A DNA stretch of 32,890 bases from Candidatus Treponema scatequi (GTDB lineage: Bacteria > Spirochaetota > Spirochaetia > Treponematales > Treponemataceae): contig JAGHSB010000062.1 of assembly GCA_018066075.1 (NCBI GenBank), forward strand, positions 1 through 32,890. Direction: 5' to 3'. The translations under genes and the position numbers were made by a program. Position 1 is the first letter of the stretch, and each line of letters starts with the position of its first letter. The notes under the pieces are model-generated. The model did not search any database and was not told the origin of the DNA. It was given only the letters and a program-made list of their open reading frames with translations. Of the stretch, positions 1-6,679 are shown in pieces.

Positions 1-296
1 GTTCCGGTTGTAAGCTTATTTACAAAACCTGTAAGCGACAAAACTTTGAAAAAAGCATTTGGAAAATAATTTTTAAGTGGAATTTTCAGTACCGCAATTT
101 TTAATCAAGTTGCGGACATAAAAAAGCCCGGACATTTGATTTGATTAAAATCATTTCAGATGTCCGGGCTTTTTTTTATGTCCGCAACTTGATTAAAAAT
201 TGCGGTACTGAAAATTCCACTTAAAAATTATTTTCCAAATGCTTTTTTCAAAGTTTTGTCGCTTACAGGTTTTGTAAATAAGCTTACAACCGGAAC
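1..296. repeat. Near-perfect 296-bp palindrome at window edge
   Basis: Bases 1-119 are the exact reverse complement of 178-296. The inner part is a rho-independent terminator stem (126-135 with 160-169) flanked by A6 on the left and T8 on the right, so the only asymmetries lie inside the natural hairpin. The right arm holds the last 22 codons of the symporter gene and its 3' flank; the left arm repeats them inverted and stops at base 1. This is what a snap-back or contig-end chimera primed on the terminator hairpin would look like. A real inverted duplication cannot be excluded because the sequence left of base 1 is not visible. Confidence 0.95.
120..177 (-). terminator. Bidirectional rho-independent terminator after the symporter gene
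   Basis: A GC-rich 10-bp stem, gcccggacat (126-135) with atgtccgggc (160-169), is bordered by A6 (120-125) and T8 (170-177), so either strand gives stem plus U-tract. The 24-nt loop is itself partly self-complementary. It lies about 50 bp past the symporter stop codon on the minus strand and most likely ends that transcript. Confidence 0.85.
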
Positions 297-1688
297 AACG
301 ATGAAAGGAACTACGATTGCAATTGAAGCTGCGAGAGGTGAGTTTGCAGCGCCCATTGTCATTGTTAAGATGACTGCTGTTGCAGCACCAGTGTAAAGTC
401 CAGCATAAGCGCCGGCTTTTGTAACGCGCTTCCAGTAGATTCCGAGGATGTATGGTGCCATGAATGCGCCTGAGAGAACGCCCCATGAAAGTGACATCAA
501 TGTTACGATGAAACCGATCTGCATTCTTGAAATGAAATAAGTTGCGAGAATGAAGATTGATGACATGATTCGCATCATTGTTACTGACTGTTTTTCAGAA
601 ACATCTTTGTTGAGGTAACCTTTGTACAAGTCTATTGTAATTGCAGAAGATGAAACGAGAATCATTGAAGCAAGTGATGACATTGAAGCAGACAAAATTA
701 AAAGCATCATTACGGCCATGAGAAGTTCAGGAACGTTGTTTGTAAACAATGTCGGCATGATTTTATCAAAATCGATTGAACCAGATGCAAGGCGAGGAAG
801 TTCTTCTGGTTTGAAGAAGATGTGGCTTAAAACTCCAGGAAAGTAAGCACAGCATCCGATGATTAATGCAAAGAATGTACAGATGATAGTTGCTTTTGGA
901 ATTACTTTTTCATCTTTTACTGCATAGAACTTCTGAACCATCTGAGGCATTCCCCATGTTCCGAAAGATGTCATGAATACGAGGGATGCGATTGTGAGTG
1001 CCGAAGGCTGTTGTGCAAGTGGAACGTGTGCATTATAAATTCCATTTACACTATCAATAGCAGATTTGAAACCGCCGGCTTTGAATGTGATTACGAGACA
1101 AACTGCAATTGAACCTGCAATCATGATGAAGCCCTGAATGAAGTCTGTCAAAGTTACTGCAGAATATCCGCCGAGTACGAGATAGATTCCAGTTACGGCA
1201 ACGAGAATGATGAGTGCGAGGTCGTAAGAAATGTGGAATGTTGATTCAAAAAGATTTCCAAGTCCTTTGAAAACTGATGCTGAGTATGGAAGTAAGAAAA
1301 CGAAAATCAAAACGGCAGCAATCATCTTCATGTGATCACTTTCGTAACGTGCTTCGAGAAACTCTGGCATTGTCATTGTGTTGAGGCGCTGAGTCATGTT
1401 GCGTGTTTTTTTTCCGAGAACGATCCATGCAAGAAACGCACCGAAAATTGCATTTCCCAAAGCGATCCATAATGAGTTGAATCCAAAAAGCCATCCCTGC
1501 TTACCAGCGAATCCGATGAATACAACGGCCGAAAAGTATGTAGTTCCATAAGCAAAAGCACTTACCCACGGACCGCAGCTTCTTCCGCCCAAAAAATAAT
1601 CCTGCAAGGTTGTTGTCTTTTTCATGCTCCAGACACCAACGCAGATCATGACGAGAAGATAAACAAGTAAAAGAATGAGACTAGACAT
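228..1688 (-). CDS. Sodium:solute symporter (SSS family)
   Basis: 486 aa, full length for the solute:sodium symporter family (PutP/PanF-like). It is an inner-membrane protein with about 13 hydrophobic helices. Recognisable family features are the N-terminal DYFLGGRS element near residue 30, which precedes the first core helices, and the GGYSAVTLTDFIQG signature in the middle of the protein. Family members import a small solute with Na+; the substrate (amino acid, pantothenate, sugar or other) cannot be told from sequence. The ATG has a GGAG Shine-Dalgarno 8-9 nt upstream and a TATAAT box at 1717-1712. The C-terminal 22 codons lie within the edge palindrome. It is divergent from the U32-like gene. 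Confidence 0.9.
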   Translation of the reverse strand: MSSLILLLVYLLVMICVGVWSMKKTTTLQDYFLGGRSCGPWVSAFAYGTTYFSAVVFIGFAGKQGWLFGFNSLWIALGNAIFGAFLAWIVLGKKTRNMTQRLNTMTMPEFLEARYESDHMKMIAAVLIFVFLLPYSASVFKGLGNLFESTFHISYDLALIILVAVTGIYLVLGGYSAVTLTDFIQGFIMIAGSIAVCLVITFKAGGFKSAIDSVNGIYNAHVPLAQQPSALTIASLVFMTSFGTWGMPQMVQKFYAVKDEKVIPKATIICTFFALIIGCCAYFPGVLSHIFFKPEELPRLASGSIDFDKIMPTLFTNNVPELLMAVMMLLILSASMSSLASMILVSSSAITIDLYKGYLNKDVSEKQSVTMMRIMSSIFILATYFISRMQIGFIVTLMSLSWGVLSGAFMAPYILGIYWKRVTKAGAYAGLYTGAATAVILTMTMGAANSPLAASIAIVVPFIVVPVVSLFTKPVSDKTLKKAFGK

Positions 1689-1711
1689 TATAAATCTCCA
1701 AGAATGAAAAT

Positions 1712-1740
1712 ATTATAAAGAGTAGCACAATGAGGTGGAA
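1712..1740 (-). promoter_or_regulatory. Predicted promoter of the symporter gene
   Basis: On the minus strand a perfect TATAAT (1717-1712) sits 17 bp from TTCCAC (1740-1735), which is a poor -35 but is one of the over-represented GTGGAAY words. The predicted start near 1705 gives a short leader with a GGAG ribosome site. The -10 is convincing, the -35 is not. Confidence 0.5.
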
Positions 1741-1757
1741 TTGTCGAGAGAGAATGG

Positions 1758-1801
1758 CCACACGGATTAGTCCGTCCAGCGTAGCGGACTTGTCCGTGTG
1801 G
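1758..1801. repeat. Long imperfect palindrome between divergent promoters
   Basis: The arms ccacacgga (1758-1766) and tccgtgtgg (1793-1801) are followed inward by a 2x2 mismatch and a second 6-bp arm pair, agtccg (1769-1774) with cggact (1785-1790), around a 10-nt loop. It lies upstream of both predicted divergent starts (near 1705 minus and 1834 plus), so it is probably not in either mRNA leader. It could be an operator or a dispersed REP-like repeat. Confidence 0.8.
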
Positions 1802-1827
1802 AGAAATTGGGAGAAGTGAGATATAAT
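1799..1827 (+). promoter_or_regulatory. Predicted promoter of the U32-like gene
   Basis: TGGAGA (1799-1804), 17-bp spacer, perfect TATAAT (1822-1827). The predicted start near 1834 leaves a 14-nt leader that holds the AGAGGA ribosome site. The -35 abuts and overlaps the end of the palindrome at 1758-1801. Confidence 0.5.
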
Positions 1828-1847
1828 TTCGGATAAGAGGAAATGTT

Positions 1848-2792
1848 GTGAGCGAGAAGAATGTTAAGTTTCATTTGCCGGGGTTGTTTGAGTTTTTTGA
1901 ATTGTACTTCGCGTTTTTGCCTTTGTATCGAAATCACCGTGACTGGTTTTATGACTGGTGTGAGATTGCTTCGATTTATGGAACTCCTGCCGACTGCGTG
2001 TGGGGCGGCGGTCGTGTTGGTTTTGGGGATGACATTGCAGAACAAGTTATCGAACTTTTAAACGAATATCAGATTTCTCCGCGGCTTACTTTTTCAAACT
2101 CGCTTCTCACAGAAAAACATCTTTCAGATAAAAAATGCAACGCGTTAAGTTCCACATTCCACGAAAAATCAAAAACAAAAACTGGAATTGTGATTTACTC
2201 TGATCTGCTTCTCGATTATCTCAAGAAAAAATTTTCTGACTTTTATTTTGTTTCTTCGACGACAAAAGTTCTGACAGAGTTTGAAGATTTTAAAATGGAA
2301 TTGCAGCGTGATGATTTTGAATATGCCGTTCCGGATTTTCGTTTGAATAAATCGTTTGAAAAGTTAGCGTCGTTGAGCGATGAAGAAAAAGATAAAGTGG
2401 AATTTTTATGCAACGAGTGCTGCTGGTGTGGGTGCAAAGACCGCAAGGCGTGCTATGAAAATGTGAGCAGAAAAAGTCTGGGAGAAGAAAGCTTTTCGGT
2501 TTGTGATGATGATAATTGTTCTGTTGATGAAAACGGTGATTTTATCTGTTACGCGCCTGGAGGAGAAGCTGGCTACTCTTTTTCGCGCGCGATGAAAAGT
2601 CCGATGTTTATTTCGAAAGATGATATTTTAGAAAAATATGTACCGATGGGATTTTCAAATTTCAAAATTGAAGGCCGCGGACTTGGAAGTGCGATGGTGC
2701 TGGAGTTTTTGCTATATTATCTTGTTAAACCTGAGTGCCAGATTGAAGTTCGCGAAAAGATTTATCTTGATTCGATGCTGGATTTGTTTTAG
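1848..2792 (+). CDS. U32-peptidase-like Cys-rich protein, probable Fe-S protein
   Basis: 314 aa, soluble, no signal peptide. It starts at GTG with an AGAGGA ribosome site 6-7 nt upstream; the ATG at 1843 is closed at once by a stop. Near the C-terminus (residues 271-277) it has FKIEGR, the hallmark of the U32/COG0826 TIM-barrel family, and residues 188-202 hold a cluster of six cysteines, followed by C219, C224 and C234. In that family (UbiU/UbiV, RlhA, TrhP types) conserved cysteines hold a 4Fe-4S cluster or stabilise the fold. I infer a U32-like barrel, possibly with a cluster; it is not a recognised named member and its substrate is unknown. It is followed by a DMT transporter on the same strand. 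Confidence 0.7.
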   Translation: MSEKNVKFHLPGLFEFFELYFAFLPLYRNHRDWFYDWCEIASIYGTPADCVWGGGRVGFGDDIAEQVIELLNEYQISPRLTFSNSLLTEKHLSDKKCNALSSTFHEKSKTKTGIVIYSDLLLDYLKKKFSDFYFVSSTTKVLTEFEDFKMELQRDDFEYAVPDFRLNKSFEKLASLSDEEKDKVEFLCNECCWCGCKDRKACYENVSRKSLGEESFSVCDDDNCSVDENGDFICYAPGGEAGYSFSRAMKSPMFISKDDILEKYVPMGFSNFKIEGRGLGSAMVLEFLLYYLVKPECQIEVREKIYLDSMLDLF

Positions 2793-2830
2793 GAAAAGTT
2801 TTATTGATGGAATGTTTGTAATTAAGGGGT

Positions 2831-2836
2831 TATAAT
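2831..2836 (+). promoter_or_regulatory. TATAAT box 6 nt before the DMT transporter ATG
   Basis: A perfect TATAAT ends 6 nt before the ATG at 2843, which would put the transcription start on the start codon. No good -35 lies 16-18 bp upstream (TGGAAT at 2808-2813 is weak). An SD-like AAGGGG at 2824-2829 is 13 nt from the ATG, so read-through from the upstream gene with weak SD use is the alternative. Confidence 0.35.
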
Positions 2837-2842
2837 ATTTTT

Positions 2843-3724
2843 ATGATTTACGTTTTATGTACAATTCTTGCCGGTGTCTGCTGGGGATCAATTTCGCTTT
2901 TTATTCGTCCGCTTTCTGAATGCGGGTTTTCTTCGATTCAGATGATGCTGATTCGAACTGTGCTTTCATCGATTTTTCTTTTTATTTTTCTTTTCATCAA
3001 AGACAAAAAGCTTTTGAAAATTGAACTTAAAGACATCTGGATGTTCATCGGAACGGGGGTTGTAAGTCTGACATTTTTTTCTTTGTGCTATTTCAAAACA
3101 ATTCTCGAAGTAGGAACTTCTATTGCCGTTGTCCTTTTGTATACTTCACCTATTTTTGTCTTGTTTATGTCACTTATCCTGTTCAAAGAAAAAATTACTT
3201 TGAGAAAAGCAATCGGAATCGTAATGACTTTTGCAGGATGTCTTTTAGTCGGCGGCGTTTTTGAAAATGAAACTGGAACAGCAAGCTTAAAAGGTTTTTT
3301 AATTGGAATCTGTGCAGGTCTTGGTTATGCGATGTATTCGATTTTCAGCCGCTATGCACTTAAAAAATACAACCCGCTCACAATTACTTTTTATACTTTC
3401 GTTTTTTCTGCAGTCAGCGTAATTCCATTTGTGCAGTTTTCAAATATTCCAAGCCTCATCAGTACGAAATCTGTTTTACTTATGGTTGGACTGGCATTTG
3501 TAAATTCCACTCTTGCATACATCCTTTACACAACAGGGCTCAGCGGCCTCGAAACTGGTAAGGCTGCGATTCTCGTCACAGTCGAACCTCTCGTCGGAAC
3601 TTTAATCGGATGTTTTGTCTGGAAAGAGGTTTTAACTCCGCTCATGATCGTCGGAGTCGTTTTAATTTTTGCAACTGTAATTCTTTTGGGACCCCCGGAG
3701 AAAAATAGATTAAATTTGAATTGA
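2843..3724 (+). CDS. EamA/DMT-superfamily transporter
   Basis: 293 aa, inner-membrane protein with ten predicted hydrophobic helices arranged as two EamA repeats (about residues 3-138 and 148-283), the usual length and architecture for drug/metabolite transporter carriers of the RhaT/YdcZ/EamA type. Typical features are the CWGS-x-x-x-F segment in helix 1, the VLLYTSPIFV stretch in repeat 1 and the EPLVGTLIGCFVWKE stretch in repeat 2. These carriers move metabolites such as amino acids across the inner membrane; direction and substrate are not decided by sequence. It follows the U32-like gene by 50 bp and may be co-transcribed or have its own start (see the TATAAT at 2831). Confidence 0.85.
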   Translation: MIYVLCTILAGVCWGSISLFIRPLSECGFSSIQMMLIRTVLSSIFLFIFLFIKDKKLLKIELKDIWMFIGTGVVSLTFFSLCYFKTILEVGTSIAVVLLYTSPIFVLFMSLILFKEKITLRKAIGIVMTFAGCLLVGGVFENETGTASLKGFLIGICAGLGYAMYSIFSRYALKKYNPLTITFYTFVFSAVSVIPFVQFSNIPSLISTKSVLLMVGLAFVNSTLAYILYTTGLSGLETGKAAILVTVEPLVGTLIGCFVWKEVLTPLMIVGVVLIFATVILLGPPEKNRLNLN

Positions 3725-3738
3725 GGTAGATATACAAT

Positions 3739-3766
3739 GACAGAAAAAAATTGCAACCTTTCTGTC
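3739..3766 (+). terminator. Hairpin after the DMT gene, weak terminator
   Basis: Perfect 8-bp arms gacagaaa (3739-3746) and tttctgtc (3759-3766) enclose a 12-nt loop 15 bp past the stop codon. The run that follows (tttcttct) is pyrimidine-rich but not a clean U-tract. The right arm is repeated as ttctgtc at 3771-3777. Confidence 0.45.
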
Positions 3767-3787
3767 TTTCTTCTGTCTAATAAAATG

Positions 3788-3815
3788 TAGACAAAATAAA
3801 AAGTTATGTCATACT
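3788..3815 (+). promoter_or_regulatory. Possible promoter of the acyl-CoA synthetase gene
   Basis: TAGACA (3788-3793, one mismatch to consensus), 16-bp spacer, CATACT (3810-3815). The predicted start near 3822 leaves about 13 nt before the ATG with AAGGA and GAAAG purine runs. Plausible only. Confidence 0.35.
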
Positions 3816-3834
3816 AAAAAAGGACGGAAAGAGC

Positions 3835-5562
3835 ATGAACTATTTAAAAAAATTATTTCAAAGTCAAAAAATATTCTCTGCAGACAATTGCACTGATATC
3901 ACAAAAATATTTTCCTCTTACGAAGATATCCAAAATAAATTTCAAATCCCAGTATCCGACAACTTTAACTTTACTCGCGATGTCGTTGATTATTATGCAC
4001 AAGTGGAACCTCAAAAACGCGCGCTCGTATGGTGCAACGATGACGGCGAAGAAAAAATATTTTCATTTGAAGACATTTCGCGTGATTCAAAAAAAACTGC
4101 ACAGTTTTTAATTGATAATGGAATTAAAAAGGGTGATGTTGTCATGTTGATGCTGCGCCGTCGTTATGAGTTCTGGTATTTTATGGTTGCATGTCATCGT
4201 ATTGGTGCGATTGCAATTCCGGCAACTGTTCAGCTGACAGATAAAGATATTGAATACCGCGTAAGATCAAGTGGCGCAAAATTGATTGTTACAATTGATG
4301 ATGAAAATGTAAACAAAGAAATAGACAGCGCACTTGATTTAATTTCTCGCGCGGGCAATACGATTGATGAATGCAAAAAAAATAATTTTGGTATTACAAC
4401 TGATGCCGGTTCTGAAAATTCCATCTGCAGAAAAATAACTCTTTCGCAATTCCATAAAACTTTCGATAACACAAATTTTGCGCTTTACGAAATTCCACCT
4501 GAAACAAAAAACTCTGATACGATGGTTGTCTTTTTCACAAGCGGAACATCGGGCGAGCCGAAAATGGTTGCGCATAATTTTTTGTATCCGCTCGGACACA
4601 TTGTAACAGCTCTTTTCTGGCAGCGTGTTTCTGATGGCGGACTTCATCTGACGCTTGCAGAAACAGGTTGGGCAAAAGCACTCTGGGGAAAATTGTACGG
4701 GCAGTGGATCTGCGGGTCTGCAGTTTTTGTTTATGACTTTATAACTTTTAAACCTGACAATGTTTTGGAAAAAATTGAAAAATATAAAGTGACGACATTC
4801 TGTGCGCCGCCGACAATTTACAGATATCTTATCCGCACAGATTTTTCAAAACACGATATTACTTCACTTACGCATTGCACGACAGCAGGCGAATCTCTCA
4901 GCGAAGAAGTTTCAGAAACATTTTTCAAAAAAACAAATTTGAAAATTCATGAAGCATACGGACAGACAGAAGCAACTGTCATCATCGGAAACTTTTTTGA
5001 TTCAGAAACAAAACCTGGCTCAATGGGAAAAGCATCTCCGTGTTACGATGTCATAATCGAAAATGAAAACGGAGATGAATGCGCTCCAAATGAAAAAGGT
5101 CAGGTTGTCGTAAAGCTTGATAAGAAAATTCCACTTGGGCTTTTTTCTGGATATTACAACGATGAAGAAAAAACTCGCGCTGTATTTTCTGACAAAAAAT
5201 ATTACACGGGTGACACAGCTTATCGCGATGAAGACGGCTACTTTTTTTACTGCGGCCGCGGAGATGATGTCATAAAAAGTGCGGGCTTTAGAATCAGTCC
5301 GTACGAAGTTGAAAAAGTTCTCGCGAGTCATCCGGCTGTAATGGAATGTCTTGTCTGCGGAATTCCTGATGAAAAACGCGGTCAGGTTGTAAAAGCGATG
5401 ATCGTTCTGAATGACGGTTTTGAACCAGGCGAAACTCTTGCCCGCGAGATTCAGGAATATGTTTTCAAGCGCATTGCCCTTTATAAGCGTCCCCGCGTAG
5501 TGGAATTTGTAAAATCGCTTCCAAAAACAGTTTCTGACAAGATCGTGAGAAAGAAAGTGTAG
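3835..5562 (+). CDS. AMP-forming acyl-CoA synthetase (ANL superfamily, medium-chain type)
   Basis: 575 aa, cytoplasmic. It would activate a carboxylic acid with ATP to an acyl-adenylate and pass it to CoA. The ATP-binding P-loop is TSGTSGEPK (235-243); the A5 motif YGQTEAT lies about two thirds along; then YYTGD and GRGDDVIKSAGFRISPYEVE (A7/A8 hinge) and the C-terminal A10 element PKTVSDKIVR with the catalytic lysine at about K569. The overall pattern fits the acetyl/medium-chain acyl-CoA synthetase (MACS) group rather than acetyl-CoA synthetase proper. One oddity is Asp where most family members have Gly in the PKT-x-SGKI-x-R element. It precedes the toxin-antitoxin pair and lies 1.1 kb upstream of fabF, so it may supply primers or salvaged fatty acids; that is inference. 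Confidence 0.9.
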   Translation: MNYLKKLFQSQKIFSADNCTDITKIFSSYEDIQNKFQIPVSDNFNFTRDVVDYYAQVEPQKRALVWCNDDGEEKIFSFEDISRDSKKTAQFLIDNGIKKGDVVMLMLRRRYEFWYFMVACHRIGAIAIPATVQLTDKDIEYRVRSSGAKLIVTIDDENVNKEIDSALDLISRAGNTIDECKKNNFGITTDAGSENSICRKITLSQFHKTFDNTNFALYEIPPETKNSDTMVVFFTSGTSGEPKMVAHNFLYPLGHIVTALFWQRVSDGGLHLTLAETGWAKALWGKLYGQWICGSAVFVYDFITFKPDNVLEKIEKYKVTTFCAPPTIYRYLIRTDFSKHDITSLTHCTTAGESLSEEVSETFFKKTNLKIHEAYGQTEATVIIGNFFDSETKPGSMGKASPCYDVIIENENGDECAPNEKGQVVVKLDKKIPLGLFSGYYNDEEKTRAVFSDKKYYTGDTAYRDEDGYFFYCGRGDDVIKSAGFRISPYEVEKVLASHPAVMECLVCGIPDEKRGQVVKAMIVLNDGFEPGETLAREIQEYVFKRIALYKRPRVVEFVKSLPKTVSDKIVRKKV

Positions 5563-5616
5563 TGTAAAAAAGAAAATTATCACAGTAATGTATCTTTACA
5601 AATTATGGAATATTTC

Positions 5617-5645
5617 TTGACTTACTCTGAAAGTGATGTTAACTT
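5617..5645 (+). promoter_or_regulatory. Promoter of the toxin-antitoxin operon, leaderless type
   Basis: TTGACT (5617-5622), 17-bp spacer, TAACTT (5640-5645). A start 7 nt past the -10 falls on the A of the ATG at 5652. No Shine-Dalgarno precedes that ATG. The -35 is good (5/6), the -10 is weak (3/6). Confidence 0.45.
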
Positions 5646-5651
5646 AAAATC

Positions 5652-6155
5652 ATGAAAGATATTTTGATTTCTCTTCGTACAGAAAACCGATATTCTCAAA
5701 ACGCTCTTGCAAAAGAGCTCGGCATTTCGCGCCAGGCTTATATTAAATATGAAACAGGTGAAGTTGAACCTTCTGTAGAAATAATCCGCAAATTAAGTAA
5801 GATTTTCAATGTTTCGTATGCGTATTTGATTGATAATGGAAAATGTAAAACCGGACATTCTGATAATTTGTATGAATTTTCAGAAGAAAAAAGTTCATCT
5901 GTCGCTGATGCCCGCCCTTTGTATAAGAGCCGGTCTCTTAATTATGAAAATGTTTTATACGGTATACAGTCTATGCTTAAGACTTTTTCACAGGAACAGC
6001 TCCAGTCTGTTTATTCGATTGTTCAATCTGTAAATAACCTTAATTCCAGTTCGCAAAAACCGATTTTAAAACGCACTCCTGGCGGTCTTTCAGGTGATTT
6101 GTGGATCTCAGAAGATTTTGATGCTCCGATTGATGAGTTCAAGGAGTATATGTAA
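5652..6155 (+). CDS. XRE-HTH antitoxin with VapB/Phd-like C-terminal tail
   Basis: 167 aa. Residues 4-62 form a Cro/CI-type helix-turn-helix (SQNALAKELGISRQAYIKYE core) for DNA binding. Residues 63-140 are a low-complexity linker. The last 25 residues contain GDLW-x-x-x-DFDAP-x-x-x-FKEYM, the toxin-binding tail typical of small VapB/Phd-type antitoxins (DUF2281-like). It therefore looks like a large antitoxin in which an XRE repressor domain replaces the usual small DNA-binding domain. It overlaps the toxin gene by one base (TAATG), and the toxin's AAGGAG ribosome site lies inside its last codons, so the two are translationally coupled. Autoregulation is expected. I inferred the role from the tail and neighbour. 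Confidence 0.85.
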   Translation: MKDILISLRTENRYSQNALAKELGISRQAYIKYETGEVEPSVEIIRKLSKIFNVSYAYLIDNGKCKTGHSDNLYEFSEEKSSSVADARPLYKSRSLNYENVLYGIQSMLKTFSQEQLQSVYSIVQSVNNLNSSSQKPILKRTPGGLSGDLWISEDFDAPIDEFKEYM

Positions 6156-6535
6156 TGTTAATTCTTGATACTCATGCACTTCTCTGGTATTTATCTGATT
6201 CAAAAGAAATGGGCGATGATTTAAAACAGCAGATTTCAGACAGTGATTTAGTTGCCGTAAGTATCGCTTCATTTTGGGAAATTGCGATTAAACAGAGTAT
6301 TGGAAAATTAAAGCTGGAAGAATCAGTTTCTGAAATAGAACATATTTGCTATCTAAAAGATATTATGGTTTTACCAATAAAACCATCAGAACTTGATGTC
6401 ATTAAAACTCTTCCAAATATACACGCAGATCCTTTTGACCGTCTGATTATTTCTCAGACAATTTCTGAATCAGCAATTCTTGTGACCAAAGATTCAAATA
6501 TTCATAAATATCCTGTCAGGTCTATCTGGAAATAA
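6155..6535 (+). CDS. vapC: PIN-domain toxin ribonuclease, VapC family
   Basis: 126 aa, a typical VapC length. The PIN-domain acidic residues are visible: D5 in LILDTHALLW, E42 in WEIA, D92/D95 in ADPFDRLI and D113 in TKDSNI. VapC toxins are Mg2+-dependent endoribonucleases that cut tRNA or rRNA and are held inactive by the partner antitoxin. The ATG overlaps the antitoxin stop by one base, with AAGGAG at 6141-6146 giving an 8-nt spacing. It belongs to the group of PIN toxins paired with DFDAP-tailed antitoxins. The RNA target cannot be predicted. Confidence 0.92.
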   Translation: MLILDTHALLWYLSDSKEMGDDLKQQISDSDLVAVSIASFWEIAIKQSIGKLKLEESVSEIEHICYLKDIMVLPIKPSELDVIKTLPNIHADPFDRLIISQTISESAILVTKDSNIHKYPVRSIWK

Positions 6536-6562
6536 ATCTCTCGAAAATTCCACTCTGACACA

Positions 6563-6592
6563 TTGACAAATATTGTCATTTTACTTTATTAT
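6563..6592 (+). promoter_or_regulatory. Strong fabF-fabV promoter with an overlapping palindrome
   Basis: Consensus TTGACA (6563-6568), 18-bp spacer, TATTAT (6587-6592, 5/6), giving a start near 6599 and a leader of about 80 nt. A perfect inverted repeat, tgacaa-ata-ttgtca (6564-6578), covers the -35 and the first half of the spacer, the position of a repressor operator. The regulator is unknown. Two GTGGAAYT words (about 6543-6552 and 6631-6639) flank the promoter. Confidence 0.7.
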
Positions 6593-6679
6593 GACATTAT
6601 TCTAAAAAGTGTAAAACTGGTGCCGTAAGTTCCACTTGAAAAACCCCTGCGGCTTTGGCATCGAATTTGGAGGCATTTT

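Noticed and set aside
193-486. Open frame of about 97 codons on the minus strand extending into the palindrome
   Set aside because: It is out of frame with the symporter gene, has Cys/Arg/Ser-rich nonsense composition, and its 3' part depends on the palindrome.
5020-5583. 187-codon open frame antisense to the acyl-CoA synthetase
   Set aside because: Phe-rich reverse reading of a well-supported gene with Glu/Lys-rich codons; no ribosome site.
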